64,000 nucleotides of DNA from Nepenthes gracilis (GCA_033239525.1 BSYO01000010.1:14662042-14726041); one strand, 5' to 3'; shown: positions 1 through 9,899, counted from the first letter of the stretch. Translations and numbers: made by a program. The notes: generated from the letters alone by a model not told the origin.

Positions 1-22
1 TGCCAGATTTGGTGGCACTTGT

Positions 23-504
23 TGTTAGAAATTTATGTGGCTAAAACAACCACAAAAGCGAAATTTAGAATCGATTAATATACCTCCGGCCATTTGGTGC
101 TCTGTTTTCGGACGTTCGATTCGGATCGGCTCCGTGCTTTCGGACACTCCTTCACTCATTTAGATGGTGTATTGCTTGAGTTGGGTGCCAGTGACAAAGC
201 CAGAAGGCTCAATTTATAGGCAAAACTATCACCCGCCTCAATCGAGTGTTTCATACTCAAACCGGCCAAAATTGATTAATTAACTTAATGGGAGAGTTAT
301 CACCACTTAATGAACCACAAATGCTTCAACAATTAACTGAGAAAAATGCCAAATGATGATGAATCGATCGAGGAAGGCGAATCGGTATCAAACCTTGATT
401 CGTCTCAAAATCGGCTTCAGACAAGCGTTCGTGGCTCGCGGCTTGGCGGCTCGTGAGCCGGCTCAACGGCTTGGGCCGGCTCAGCATTTGGGTTGAAGCC
501 CACA
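23..504 (-). repeat. LTR of the copia element (minus-strand 3' LTR)
   Basis: On the minus strand it begins TGTGGGC right after a purine tract (AAGTGGGAGAA) and ends ...CTAACA near position 23, giving TG...CA ends and about 482 bp. Beyond the end, the minus strand reads ACAAGTGCCACC, which looks a little like the start of an internal primer-binding region rather than host DNA. The LTR may therefore belong to a tandem arrangement continuing past the window edge. The boundary at 504 is supported by the purine tract; the boundary at 23 is an estimate, because no partner LTR is available for comparison. Confidence 0.65.
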
Positions 505-515
505 TTCTCCCACTT
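505..515 (-). other. Polypurine tract of copia element
   Basis: The minus strand reads AAGTGGGAGAA immediately before the LTR start TGTGGGC. This is the classical copia plus-strand priming site next to the 3' LTR. Positions 516-803, between the tract and the RNase H end, are AT-rich 3' untranslated element DNA in which I see nothing else. Confidence 0.7.
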
Positions 516-803
516 GGTCCATATTTAATTTGATGTGATAATTAAATCCATCAATTTTTCAAACTTTAAGAAATAAATATATGAATCATGGCGATAAGTC
601 CTCTAATAATGAGTAATATCTTCCATGTATTACAATATATTAATTTCTCAAGTCATCCGGTAACTTTACTTTATGAATAAACCCTATATTTATTCTTTGT
701 CCAACTTAATAATATTCTCAATTCAATTAATGTGTACCCAATTTTAAGAAATATCACAATAATAAAATAAGAATTTACAATATCATTGTTCATACAATGA
801 AAA

Positions 804-3062
804 TTATAAAATGGAATTCAATCCCATTTCAATTACAAGATCCTTGAACCTTAATGGTGGCATTCCTTTTGTCAAAGGATCAGCGACCATCAATTCAGTG
901 TTGACATGCTCAATAGCAATTTTCTTTCTTTTAATGCGCTCCTTTATGGCTAAAAACTGAATATCGATGTGTTTACTTCGACTGCTCCTTTTGTTACTTT
1001 TAGCCAGAAAAACAGCAGCTGAATTATCGTAAAATATCTTTAATGGCCTTGAGATGGAATCAACCACTCTAAGCCTAGACATAAAATTTCTCATCTATAC
1101 ACAATGCTTTGTAGCCTCGAAACAAGCAATGAACTTGGCCTCCATAGAGGAAGTAGCAATCAAAGTTTGCTTTGCACTCCTCCAGGATACAGCTCCACCG
1201 GCAAATAAAAATTATTTCATGTAAACCTCTTCCTCTAGATCACCATTTAAAAAAGCTGTTTTCACATCCATTTGTTGTAATTCCATATCAAAATGAGCAA
1301 CCAATGCCAAAATTATACGAAGAGAATCCTTTTTAGATACGGAGAAAAAAGTCTCCTTGTAATCAATTCCTTCTTTTTTAGTATATCCCTTAGCAACGGG
1401 TCTTACATTATATCTTTTAATATTGCCTAATGAGTCTTTCTTTATTTTAAAGACCCATTTACACCCTATGACTTTCGCTCATTTAGGCAATTCAACAAGA
1501 TCACAGACTCTATTGCTACTCGTGGAACTCATCTCTTCTTTCATGACATTGTACCATAATTGTGATTCATTATAACTCACGGCTTGTGAAAATATTTTAG
1601 GATCATTTTCAGCTCCCACATTGTAGTCAGACTCTTCCAGATATACAACATAATCACTAAGGATTGCTGACTTTCTCATTCTAGAAGACCTTCTTAATGT
1701 TATATCAACATCCTCAATAAGAGTATGTTGTACAACTATTTCAGAAAAATCCTAAATTTTATGGTCAATTGGAATAGGATCAACATTTTGTGGAATGACA
1801 TTGATTGGTTGTTCAACACTAGATTGATCTTGAGGGGTGTTGTGTTGAGAATCTAAATGATCAATTCTTGATCGTTTTCTCCCACTCATTAAGTCCTTCT
1901 TAAGAAATTTTACATTTCTTGATTCCACAATCATAGTGGTGTGAAATGGATAGTAAGATCTGTATCCCTTAGACCGTTCAGCATATCCAATGAAATGCCC
2001 CCTTATAGTCCTTGGGTCCAATTTCTTCTCTTGTGGGTTATAAATTCTTACTTCGAATGGGCATCCCCATACGCGTACATGTTGCAAACTCGGTTTCCAA
2101 CCTTTCCATAACTCAAAAGGAGTTTTTAGAACAGTTTTTGTTGGGACCCGATTTAATATGTACACCGCCGTTTTAAGAGCTTCACTCCACAAAGATTTTG
2201 AAAGTTCGGAGTTACTAAGCATACTTCTCACCATGTCCAACAATGTTCGATTTCTTCTTTCTGCTACACCATTTTGGTCCGGAGAACTAGGCATAGTGTA
2301 TTGGGCAACAATCTCATGTTCTTGAAAAAACTTTACAAATGGACCAGGCATTTGTCTATCTTCAGTATATCTACCATAATATTCTCCATCTCTATCTGAT
2401 CTCACAATTTTGATATTTTTTTCAGATTGTTTCTCTACATCTGCTTTAAATAATTTTAAAGTATCTAAGGCTTCATATTTATTATGAAGCAAGTAGAGAT
2501 ACATATATCGTGAGAAATCATATGAGTCTATATCAGGACTATAAATGTCAGTATGTATGATCTCTAATATGTCCGAACTTCTCTTGGCATTTTTCTTAGT
2601 CTTGTTGGTCTGCTTTCCTTTAATGCAGTCCACACAAGTCGCAAAGTCAGTAAAATCTAGAGTACTAAGTATTTCATCATTTACCAATCTTTTGATTCTA
2701 TCAATGGAGATATGTCCCAATCTCCTATACCACAACATCAACGAACATTCATTCATAACACATCTTTTAATTTCATTATTAGTATGCACAGTATTGAAAG
2801 AAGTATTATTTTACAAATTTAAACAATAAAGACCATCAGACAGTGTACCATTTCCAACAATATTAGACTTATAATATGAATTGAATAATGAGTCTGAAAA
2901 TATAAAGGAATATCCAAAGGGCACAAGTCTAGAAATAGAAATCAAATTTCTAGAGAAATTTGAAATATAAAAGGTATTTTTCAATGTCAAAACAAAACCA
3001 CTACTCAAAATTAAGCTGCATGTCCCAATGGCCTCCACATGTGAACGCATCTTGTTTTCGGA
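804..3062 (-). pseudogene. Copia pol polyprotein relic (PR-IN-RT-RH)
   Basis: Minus-strand order: protease/GAG-pre-integrase piece (3062-2811, with the run ending NLISISRL); integrase (2789-1752) with zinc-finger CVDCIKGKQ, the core motif [13 protein letters not shown] and the downstream [11 protein letters not shown] block; RT start (1679-1479); RT middle with MDVKTAFLNGDLEEEVYMK (about 1478-1218); then a jump straight into RNase H (GGAVSWRS, SKHIDIQFLA, DPLTKGMP; 1200-804). The jump at about 1200-1218 deletes the RT palm, including the expected YVDD site. A smaller deletion lies in the integrase core. In-frame stops separate the blocks. No functional product is possible. Confidence 0.9.
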
Positions 3063-3067
3063 GAAGA

Positions 3068-3691
3068 TGCCAAGCTAATCGTGATTGTTTCCTTGTGATG
3101 TGGCCAACAGCTTTCCAAACCGTGCGCTTTCCTTCCGTGTATGTTGCCGTTAGAAAGTTTGGGCTGGCAAAGATTTGGAGAAAATCTGGCGCCTTCCTTA
3201 TATGGGAGGCGCCAATATTACTAATATCCTTTTTGGCGTCAGCTGGGATCGTGAAATATCCTTGGAAAGCCGTTGTTGGCATTTTGATGATTCGTGGGCC
3301 TAAACGGGTCAGGCCCGTTATTGTAAAAGCGCTCATTAGGGCCCAACGAGCAAAACGCGGACGGTCAACGTTCTAGTTAACCGCCTGCGTGGGTGTTGGC
3401 CGCCATTGTGAAGGACGTCAGTTATTAACCGCATGATGGGCTATGGGCCTGAGTATGCCGGCCCATTACTGTGGTAAGCCTCTTTGGGCCCAATGCGCGT
3501 AAGGCAGACGGTCAACGTTTGAGTTGACCGCCTGCTTGTGAGTTGGCCACTAGGACGGTCAACGCCAACGTTGACCGTTCTGGGCTTTCCAGCATTTGGG
3601 CCTGTTTTTCAATTGGACCGCCAATGTATTGACCACCGCCTAGGGCCTCCGTTGACTTTCTGGGTCCAGCCCATTTTTGGTGTACCTATCA
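3068..3691 (-). repeat. Tat element 3' LTR, truncated (U3 part only)
   Basis: It aligns by eye along its whole length with 8362-8987, sharing for example the block with GGCGCCAATATT and the run CTAATCGTGATTGTTTCC. It ends at 3691 with the minus-strand start TGATAGGTACAC. The part corresponding to 7756-8361 of the intact LTR is absent, so truncation happened at 3067/3068. It contains several TTGAC/GTCAA motifs between 3360 and 3660. Confidence 0.85.
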
Positions 3692-3704
3692 CTAGCCCCC
3701 CATG
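3692..3704 (-). other. Polypurine tract of Tat element
   Basis: The minus strand reads CATGGGGGGCTAG directly before the 3' LTR start TGATAGG. The G-run next to the LTR marks the plus-strand priming site and fixes the minus-strand orientation of the element. Confidence 0.75.
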
Positions 3705-3799
3705 CTGGTGGCCAGAAGTCTGGCCTCCAGTATGTTCATGATGGGATACCTTTTCTTACTTCGAGGGTCTCGTGAAAATTCATAAAAAGCGTAAAGGAG

Positions 3800-4055
3800 A
3801 GTTTGACCGAAATTATTGACCGTCCTGGTCAATTCGGAAGCACCAGAATTGTTGACCGTTCTGGCCAATTCCGGAGTGCCAGAATTGTTGACCATTTTGG
3901 TCAATTCCGGAGTATCAGAATTGTTGACCGTTTTGATCAATTCCAAAGCACCAGAATTGTTGATCGTCTTAGTCAATTTCGAAGTACCAGAATTGTTGAC
4001 CGTCTTGGCCAATTCCGGAGCACCAGATTGTTGACCGTCATGGTCAATTCTGGAA
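3800..4055. repeat. 36-bp tandem repeat array (about 6-7 units)
   Basis: Degenerate 36-bp units carry CCAGAATTGTTGACCGT and then TGGTCAATTCCGGAG. Because 36 is divisible by three, several frames stay open and give false 12-residue-repeat proteins (minus strand VNNSGTPEL units). Each unit contains TTGACC followed a few bases later by GGTCAA, an inverted pair of W-box-like cores. The array lies between the Tat 3' LTR and the end of its internal region. Confidence 0.9.
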
Positions 4056-4418
4056 ATATTTTCTACCAGCCTTTGGTCGGTTTATAGGGCAGAAAGCGAC
4101 ACGTGTCTCCCGTTGGTTGGGCGGAGATCTTGGCCATTAATGCTCCAGAGATCCGTCCTCTTGTAGGGTCAAGTAGGGAGGCGATACGTGGCGATCCTGA
4201 CGGCGTCATTAATGAGGGGTTTTTGCCCCAGAGACCCGTCCTTTTGCGAGGTCAAGTGAGGAGATGACGCGTGGCAAGACTGACGGCGTCCTTTGTATGC
4301 TTGGCGCTTAAGTTTTCTTTCCGTATTTTGAAATCAATTACTCCTTCAAACCGTCGTCTTCTTCGTTCTCGTTTCTCAGACGAACTCTTCCAAAAGAAAC
4401 CCTAGCTTCCGTTCGATT
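4056..4418 (+). promoter_or_regulatory. Leader/promoter region of the Tat antisense ORF
   Basis: The stretch between the 36-bp array and the ATG at 4419 holds two related copies of a block with GACGGCGTC and the phrase AGA(T/C)CCGTCC (about 4085-4180 and 4190-4300), then AT-rich sequence and a TCGTCTTCTTCG pyrimidine run typical of a plant 5' untranslated region. No TATA box can be called with confidence. Confidence 0.4.
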
Positions 4419-6099
4419 ATGGCTCCGGTCACAGATTTTCCGTCCGTCTTGAGAGAAAATGATGTTAAGGTACTATGTGTTGAATTTAATATTCCCAAAG
4501 AGATGGCCTGGAGGGTTCTGGGCAAGGACGACATAGCTTTTTTCCCACCGGAGGGGCACATTACTGTCTACGAGGCCCATCTGAGGAGCGGCCTCCGTCT
4601 GCCTTTGCCGGAAGAGTTGGAGTCGATCATGGCGGCTCCACGGGTACCCATCGCTTAGCTCCATGCCAATGCAGTGAGGTACCTTTGCACTCTATGTATC
4701 TTTGCCCGGAAGCTTGGCCAGAAATTTAGGATGTCTGGCGTTAAAGTTGTATTTAAAGTGACCCAGGGGACGGAGTGGATTTCACTCAGTCCCCATACGG
4801 GAATAAAAATTAACACGGTCATTCATGATTCGCTGAAGAATTGAAAAAACCGATTTTTCTTTGTGAAAGTGGGAGAGAAATCGCCTATTGCGAGGAGCTG
4901 GGGCCAGGTTCCGGAGGCGTACCTTGGTACGCCGTCTACGACGGAGAGTGCCTCCTACGCATGGTTGACCAAGGCCATACGGCTGAACCCCGACGAGTTC
5001 AAGAGGGACTTCTTGGTTTTCCAGGCGGAGACCAAGAAGGTTAAATGGGGGCCGCCATCGCCGGCTCAGAAGCCACACCCTCCGATTATGATTATAAGAC
5101 CTGAAGACTCAAGGGGTGTGATCATCCGACCAATGCCCACAAAGGAAGTTACTGAGAGGGTAATTGGCACGCCCTCATCGTCTTTGTTGCAGATTGACCT
5201 TGTGGTTGTCGGGATCTGCAGCGGATCCGGCAACACCTCTGGAGTGGGGAAGTCCGTCGAGGATAGGCCTACGGAGGCCGGAGGAGTCATCCTGGCCCAG
5301 CCTACGGCGAGGGTGGTCCCAGGCGCTGCCTGGATGGAATTTGAGGAGGAGCCAGCTCGCGACGTGCTTGAGGGTTCACGCGTTTTTATTATGGAGCCGT
5401 CGACGAGAGCTGATCCACCTGCAGCCGTTCCAAAGGTAGCCAGGAGAAGGAAGCCTGCTGCGACTGCTCTAGAGGCTACAAGGGAGGAGCCCGCCGCTGC
5501 TATTGATTTTGATGAGTTTCTGGACCGTATTTTAGATGAAGCAGCAGCGTGCTTGGCGCGAGAAGATGCTCCTGACTCGTCATCTCCCATTCCACCGCCA
5601 GCTAGACCAGGCCTAGAGTCCAGGCCTGCGAGGCCCTTCAGGAAGACTTATGAGGTATGACTTCTGCAATGGCTCACTTGTATTTCTTTCTTCCTTGTGT
5701 TTATAACTCACACTTCGCTTTTGTCTTATGCAGTCAAGAAGGTTGATCTCAGCTGTCTCCCGGGAAGTGGAGCAACGTGATCGCATCATTGCGGATCGGG
5801 AGGCTGAGATCACCTAGCTGGAGGCCAAGTTGGCCGCCTCAGGAGGGGAGCTCCGTGAGCAGACCGCTGCTCTTGAGGTTGTCATGGCGGGCATAGAGGC
5901 AGAGAATGCTGAGCTGAAGGCCGAGGTTGCCCGCTTGAAGGAGGAGGATCAACTCGAGGCGAGCATTAAGCGCCTTGCCGATAGAGCCGCAGCTTCAGAG
6001 AATGAGTTGGCCACTCGGATCAGCCTCCACGAGATCGGAGGCGCACTACACGCCCGGCTGTTAGAGGGGCTCAACATTGGAGGCGTGTTGCGCGGTTAG
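4419..6099 (+). pseudogene. Antisense extra ORF of Tat element ('putative gypsy type transposon' domain), two exons
   Basis: Exon 1 (4419-5654) encodes a domain resembling the plant 'putative gypsy type transposon' family (PF04195 type): FFPPEGHITVYEAHLRSGLR, then PLPEELESIM, then HANAVRYLCTLCIFARKLG. An acidic/Pro-Ala-rich linker follows. A short intron (5655-5733, GTATGA...TTATGCAG) joins exon 2 (5734-6099), a coiled coil rich in E, A and L (REAEIT..LEAKLA, ENAELKAEVARLKEE). Three in-frame stops break it: TAG 4656, TGA 4842 and TAG 5815. AATAAA near 6273 may be the poly(A) signal. Function is unknown; the gene is transcribed opposite to gag-pol in Tat elements. The family assignment is from recognition, not a search. 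Confidence 0.75.
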
Positions 6100-6345
6100 T
6101 CGATCCTGACTTCCTAATTGAGCTTATCAATCAGAGTAACCGTGCAGCGCAACGTAAGGAAGACTTGGTGGGAGAGCCCCGAGACAGCCAAGGTGGTCCG
6201 CCACCTTTGTAGCCTTTTGCACCTTCTTTGTACTTTAGGGACTTATGTAAAATGTAATACCCTTTTTAAACAATAAAATGGAAATTCCTTTCAATTTGGT
6301 GTCCACTATTTTTATTACTTTTTGTGTTGTGTGAATCATTGCATT

Positions 6346-6935
6346 GGGCGGCCAACCCGGTTGGCCGGTGACCGTTGTTTGGTGGCCTAAGGAGCTGAGT
6401 CCCTAGGCTTGGCAGGTGGTTGCGTTAACCAGCCTTACGGTGCTGTCCAAGTGGAAACTTGGGCGGTCAACGTTGGAGAAGGAACGCTTCTCATCACTGT
6501 TCGATCACGCTACCCTTTCATTGAGAAGGCTAGTGCGTGGGGCAGCCAACCTGATTGACTGGCTGCCTAAGGAATAAGATCCTTAAGTTGGGTAGGCGGT
6601 TGTATTAACTAGCCTGGTGGCACCGTGCAAGTGATGACTTGGGCAGCCAATGTTGGAGAAATAATATTTCTCCCTTCGACCGTCGTTGACTGGCGTTGCT
6701 GCTCCCCGAGAGGAGGTCGTTGTGTGTGTCATATTTGTCCCCTAAGGTTTTTAGACCTCTGTCGGGCCACTTGGATGACCAAGGTTTAGTACGACCGCTA
6801 TTGGGCCGCTCGGATGACCGAGGTTTTAGACCGCTCATGGGCCACTTGGATGACCAAGGTTTCAAATTGCTCATGTGCCACCTGGATGACTAGGGTTTTA
6901 GACCACTTTTGGGCCACCTAGATGACTAGGGTTTA
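6346..6935. repeat. Direct repeats inside Tat element (about 190 bp x2, then about 36 bp x5)
   Basis: 6346-6535 and 6541-6690 are diverged direct copies; both run GCCAACC..GGTTG.., CCTAAGGA, TTGGGTAGGCGG/TTGGCAGGTGG, CTTGGGC(G/A)G(T/C)CAA and TTGGAGAA. From about 6743 to 6935 a roughly 36-bp unit repeats (GGGCCACTTGGATGACCAAGGTTT). Both types lie between the antisense ORF and the integrase fragment. 6936-7097 holds nothing else I recognise. Confidence 0.75.
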
Positions 6936-7099
6936 ACGAGAGGGTGAAGACCCTCCTGACCTAGGGGCAGTCTAGGTCGGGTAAACCTGCAAGGCAAACG
7001 TAGTTCATATATATGCACACAGAGCCTAGGATTCTATATGCTAAGTAAACTTCTTATTTTGTCGAATTAAAACAAGCATGCGAATGAATGCGCATAAGT

Positions 7100-7632
7100 G
7101 GGTGAGCGCGTACCTGGGTCCTATTGGAAGTATTGCTTGAGGTGGGTTGCGTTCCACGTTCGTGGGACCTACATCTCGTCCTGGTTTCGGAGTTTGTACG
7201 CTCCGTTTCGCAGGACAACAGAGACAATGAAAGGTCCTTTCCAGTTGGGAGAGAGCTTGTTGCGGCCGGTTAGCTTGCCTGTGGCCTCGATGCCTCGTAG
7301 GACCAAGTCCCCAATATCGAACTGCCGGGCCTTCACCTTTCTATTGTAGTACTGGGAAACTCGGTGTTGGTACGCTGTTGTCCGTATTCTGGCGGCGTCG
7401 TCGGCTTCCTCTAGTAAGTCTAAGTGATCCCTGATCTTCTGGGAGTTGGTCTGTGGGTCGAAAGACTTCCACCCTGAGACTTGGAAGCCCGACTTCGACG
7501 GGTTTTACTGCCTCAGTCCCGTAACAGAGGTTGAAGGGTGTCTCGCGCGTTGGTTCCTTCGGTGTTGTTCGATAAGACCAGAGGACCGATGGGAGCTCGT
7601 CAGCCCAGGAGCACCGGGAGTCCTCCAGTTTA
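7100..7632 (-). pseudogene. Ty3/gypsy integrase C-terminus fragment
   Basis: Read on the minus strand from 7632, the sequence gives the widely conserved plant gypsy block LPSVLWSYRTTPKEPTRETP followed by FNLCYGTEAVKPVEVGLPS. Further on, across frameshifts, it gives GDLVLRGIEATGKL, NWKGPF, GAYKL and PRTWNATHLKQYF. These are the integrase core end and C-terminal GPY/F region of Tat/Ogre and Athila relatives. At its 5' side it is fused after about a dozen codons to a gag start, so everything from gag to most of integrase is deleted. This fragment sets the orientation of the element opposite to the extra ORF. Confidence 0.9.
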
Positions 7633-7667
7633 GTTTTTAGACCGGGCTTGGGCTCTCGTGTTCACCA
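7633..7667 (-). pseudogene. Start of Tat gag, deleted after about 11 codons
   Basis: The minus-strand ATG at 7667 opens MVNTRAQARSK, the usual beginning of plant Tat-type gag (compare MVNTRTQ at 19964 in this window). It lies about 70 bp after the primer-binding site, as expected, and stops where the integrase fragment begins. Confidence 0.7.
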
Positions 7668-7735
7668 TTGTAGAATCAGAAGGTGACAGAGAGATAGTTC
7701 GTGTAGATTTTAGTGGTAGGATTTTGTAAGCGCTT

Positions 7736-7753
7736 CCCACAGACGGCGCCAAT
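7736..7753 (-). other. Primer-binding site of Tat element
   Basis: The minus strand reads ATTGGCGCCGTCTGTGGG just inside the LTR end (...GACGCA). TGGCGCCGTCTGTGGGA is the familiar plant gypsy (Tat) PBS. It fixes the 5' LTR boundary at 7756. Confidence 0.9.
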
Positions 7754-7755
7754 TA

Positions 7756-8987
7756 TGCGTCTCTGGATCCGAATTTTGAACAGATTCGGGTGATTCTTTT
7801 GTCGTAGCTCCGGCTCCGTTCCCTGAGTTGGATCCTGCATACCACTAAACAGAGCAAGAGGTCAGCGTGTTCGGCGGAAAATTATCCTACCGAAAACACT
7901 CCGACGCTCAAGTCAGTAAATAATTTTCAAAAGGAAGAAATTGAAAATAGAGAGAGAGAGAGTTTGAATGTTTGATCCAAATGTAAGAGAGACGTGAGGT
8001 CTTCTTGAATCTGGAAGGTGGGAAGGCGGTAAACGGTCGTCAGGGTCCGCTTGTTGCCTTAGCGTTTTTTGGAGGATGAAGGTGGCGGTCAAGGTCGATT
8101 TCTCAGAGCACTCAATGAAAGCCTAGCTCAGAATCCGTCCCTAGAAAGCGTATGCAATTGGACGCCTTCAAGAAGGCGTATGCGATTGAAAGTATGGAAG
8201 AAAGTGTAATTGAGAACATTTGTTTTTGTGTTACAGAAAGCATGCCCTGAATGATGATTCAATGGCTTCTTTTGTAGTTGAGAGGACGATCCTCCTTCTT
8301 TGAAAGGAGTGATTGCCTTCCTGATCTGCTGGCTGGCTTGCCTTCTGGAGCATATGCCAGTTGCCAAGCTAATCGTGATTGTTTCCTTATGAGGCGGCCA
8401 ACAACTTTCCAAACCGTGCGCTTTCCTTCCGTGCATGTTGCCGTTGGAAAGCCTGGGCTGGCAAAGATTTGGAGAAAATCTGGCGCTTTCCTTATATGGG
8501 AGGCGCCAATATTGCTAATATCCTTTTTGGCGCCAGTTGGGATCGTGGAATATCTTTGGAAAGCCGTTTTGGCCTTTTGATGATTCGTGGGCCTAAACGG
8601 GTCAGACCCGTTACTGTAGAAGTGCTCATTAGGGCCCAACGAGCAAAACGCGGACGGTCAACGTTCGAGTTGACCACCGGCATGGGTAGGTGTTGCCGCC
8701 CTTGTGAAGGGCGTCGATTATTAACCACCGATGGGCTATGGAGTGCGAGTATCTGCACTCCATTCTTGTGGTAAGCCTCTTTGGGCCCAATCGCGTAAAG
8801 CGGGGCAGGTCAACGTTTGAGTTGGCCAGCATAAGCTGTGGTAGCCCAAAGACGGCCAACACCAACGTTCACCGTCCTGAACTTTTCAGCATTTGGGCTG
8901 TTTTTCAATTGGGCCGTCAATGTGTTGACCACCACCTAGGGCCTCCGTTGATTTTCTAGGTCCAACCTATTTTTAGTGTACCAATCA
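7756..8987 (-). repeat. Tat element 5' LTR (1232 bp)
   Basis: Minus-strand start TGATTGGTACAC (8987) and end ...GAGACGCA (7756). The U5 side contains the typical TTACTGACTTGAGCGTCGG run. A likely minus-strand TATA (CATATAAGG) lies at about 8493-8501. The half from 8362 to 8987 is shared with the truncated 3' LTR at 3068-3691. GA-rich (7946-7960) and several GTCAAC/GTTGACC motifs are present. A target duplication cannot be checked, because the other end is lost. Confidence 0.85.
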
Positions 8988-9383
8988 GTAATTGTATCTC
9001 ATAAATAAGATATATCCTTTCATTTATATTTGACACTTATTAGACCAACTATTTTTCCATTCTTTTTTAAAATATATTCTTTATATATTTTTAAATAATG
9101 TATCCTATATTCATTATCTACATTTATACCAACTATTTATATATATGTACATAATGTCATTTAAAATTAAAAAAAATTATAATAATAAAATATATTCCCT
9201 TTTTTTTTTGGTGAATACTTTTCTATCCAACCCGATTAAATTTCCGAACGCTGGTTCTGACGCGGAGAAGGAACCCTGACGCGACGAGTCGGTGGTCCGA
9301 TTGTTCTAGTAGTTTATCTCGGCTTTCGCAAATTACTTTCTAGATAAACCCACCTTCTTCCCCTCTTTCTCGATCCCCGCAAG
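8988..9383. other. AT-rich spacer and promoter region of the small zinc-ribbon gene
   Basis: 8988-9235 is very AT-rich with no gene. From about 9240 base composition becomes GC-richer (CGCGGAGAAGG, CGACGAGTCGG) as expected of a proximal promoter. Confidence 0.5.
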
Positions 9384-9389
9384 TATAAA
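9384..9389 (+). promoter_or_regulatory. TATA box of the zinc-ribbon gene
   Basis: AGTATAAAAC at this position is preceded by a pyrimidine-rich stretch and lies about 155 bp before the ATG at 9540. A start of transcription around 9415 would give a leader of about 125 bases. Confidence 0.55.
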
Positions 9390-9539
9390 ACATCATCGTC
9401 ATCATCTGATTGCAGCACTTTCAGCAGAATCTGCAATTCTTCAAAGCTGGATTAATCGCCTCCTCCTAATCGGTGCAACTTCGCAAAAATCCTCGAATAT
9501 AGCAATTAGAATCTGATCCCGTATTCTCTTGCGACGAAG

Positions 9540-9743
9540 ATGTGTTTGGTTTTCGTTTGCGACCAAGACGAGAGAGTGATCGCGAGGCAGCCGGCGCCGG
9601 GTGCGTGCCCCTACTGTGGAGGGATGGTTCAGGCGTTGGATGTGCAGAGCGAGTGGCGCTTCTGCTTTTTGCCGATGTATTTCAAGACCAAGCGCAAGTA
9701 CTATTGTTCTCTCTGTGCCCGTTACCTCGTCTTTCCTCGCTAG
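9540..9743 (+). CDS. Small conserved plant zinc-ribbon protein, 67 aa, function unknown
   Basis: Single-exon ORF starting MCLVFVCDQDERV and ending CARYLVFPR. It has a CPYCGG knuckle (Cys23, Cys26) and a CSLC knuckle (Cys56, Cys59), with further cysteines at 2, 7 and 42, so it probably binds one zinc ion. Between them are the hydrophobic run WRFCFLPMYF and the basic KTKRKYYC. I recognise this as a tiny, strongly conserved plant family whose members are annotated only as uncharacterised; the exact role is not known to me. It has its own TATA box, a 5' leader and a downstream AATAAA (9813-9818). It is intact, has host-like codon usage and is flanked by retroelements on both sides. Confidence 0.8.
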   Translation: MCLVFVCDQDERVIARQPAPGACPYCGGMVQALDVQSEWRFCFLPMYFKTKRKYYCSLCARYLVFPR

Positions 9744-9812
9744 CGACTACTCAAATATATGTATGTATATAATAGACACACCATCTCTCTCTGATTTTAG
9801 CGCTGCTGGGGG

Positions 9813-9818
9813 AATAAA
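9813..9818 (+). terminator. Possible poly(A) signal of zinc-ribbon gene
   Basis: AATAAA occurs 70 bases after the stop codon in a T-rich context. A second region with near matches follows around 10000. Confidence 0.4.
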
Positions 9819-9899
9819 ATTAGGGTTTCGATTTCTTTTTGTTTGATCAGCTAAGGATTGGGGTTTGTCTGACACTGATTTAGCGCTGTTGTGAACAAT

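Larger units (their letters stand above)
23..3066 (-). mobile_element. Truncated Ty1/copia LTR retrotransposon
   Basis: On the minus strand the remains run from a protease/GAG-pre-integrase piece near 3062 through integrase, a shortened reverse transcriptase and RNase H (to 804), a polypurine tract (505-515) and one LTR (about 23-504). The domain order PR-IN-RT-RH is diagnostic of Ty1/copia. The 5' LTR, PBS and gag are missing: the coding sequence stops abruptly at about 3062-3067 against the interior of a Tat-type gypsy LTR, so a deletion or recombination joined two elements. Frameshifts, stops and an internal RT deletion make it non-autonomous. Integrase wording resembles Tork-type plant copia elements; the lineage is inference. 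Confidence 0.9.
3068..8987 (-). mobile_element. Ty3/gypsy Tat-type element with antisense ORF, internally deleted
   Basis: Minus-strand order: 5' LTR (8987-7756), PBS (7753-7736), gag start codon region (7667), junction into integrase C-terminus (7632-7100), repeats, an extra ORF read on the plus strand (4419-6099), purine tract (3704-3692), and a partial 3' LTR (3691-3068). The LTR starts correspond (minus TGATTGGTACAC and TGATAGGTACAC). An extra 3' ORF in antisense is a known trait of Tat-group elements such as Grande. A deletion removed nearly all gag, protease, RT and RNase H, leaving a non-autonomous derivative. The left LTR has lost its R/U5 half at the junction with the copia relic. 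Confidence 0.85.

Noticed and set aside
3692..4087. Proteins with 12-residue repeats (VNNSGTPEL type) on both strands
   Set aside because: The 36-bp DNA repeat keeps several frames open at once, and there is no start context or family resemblance.
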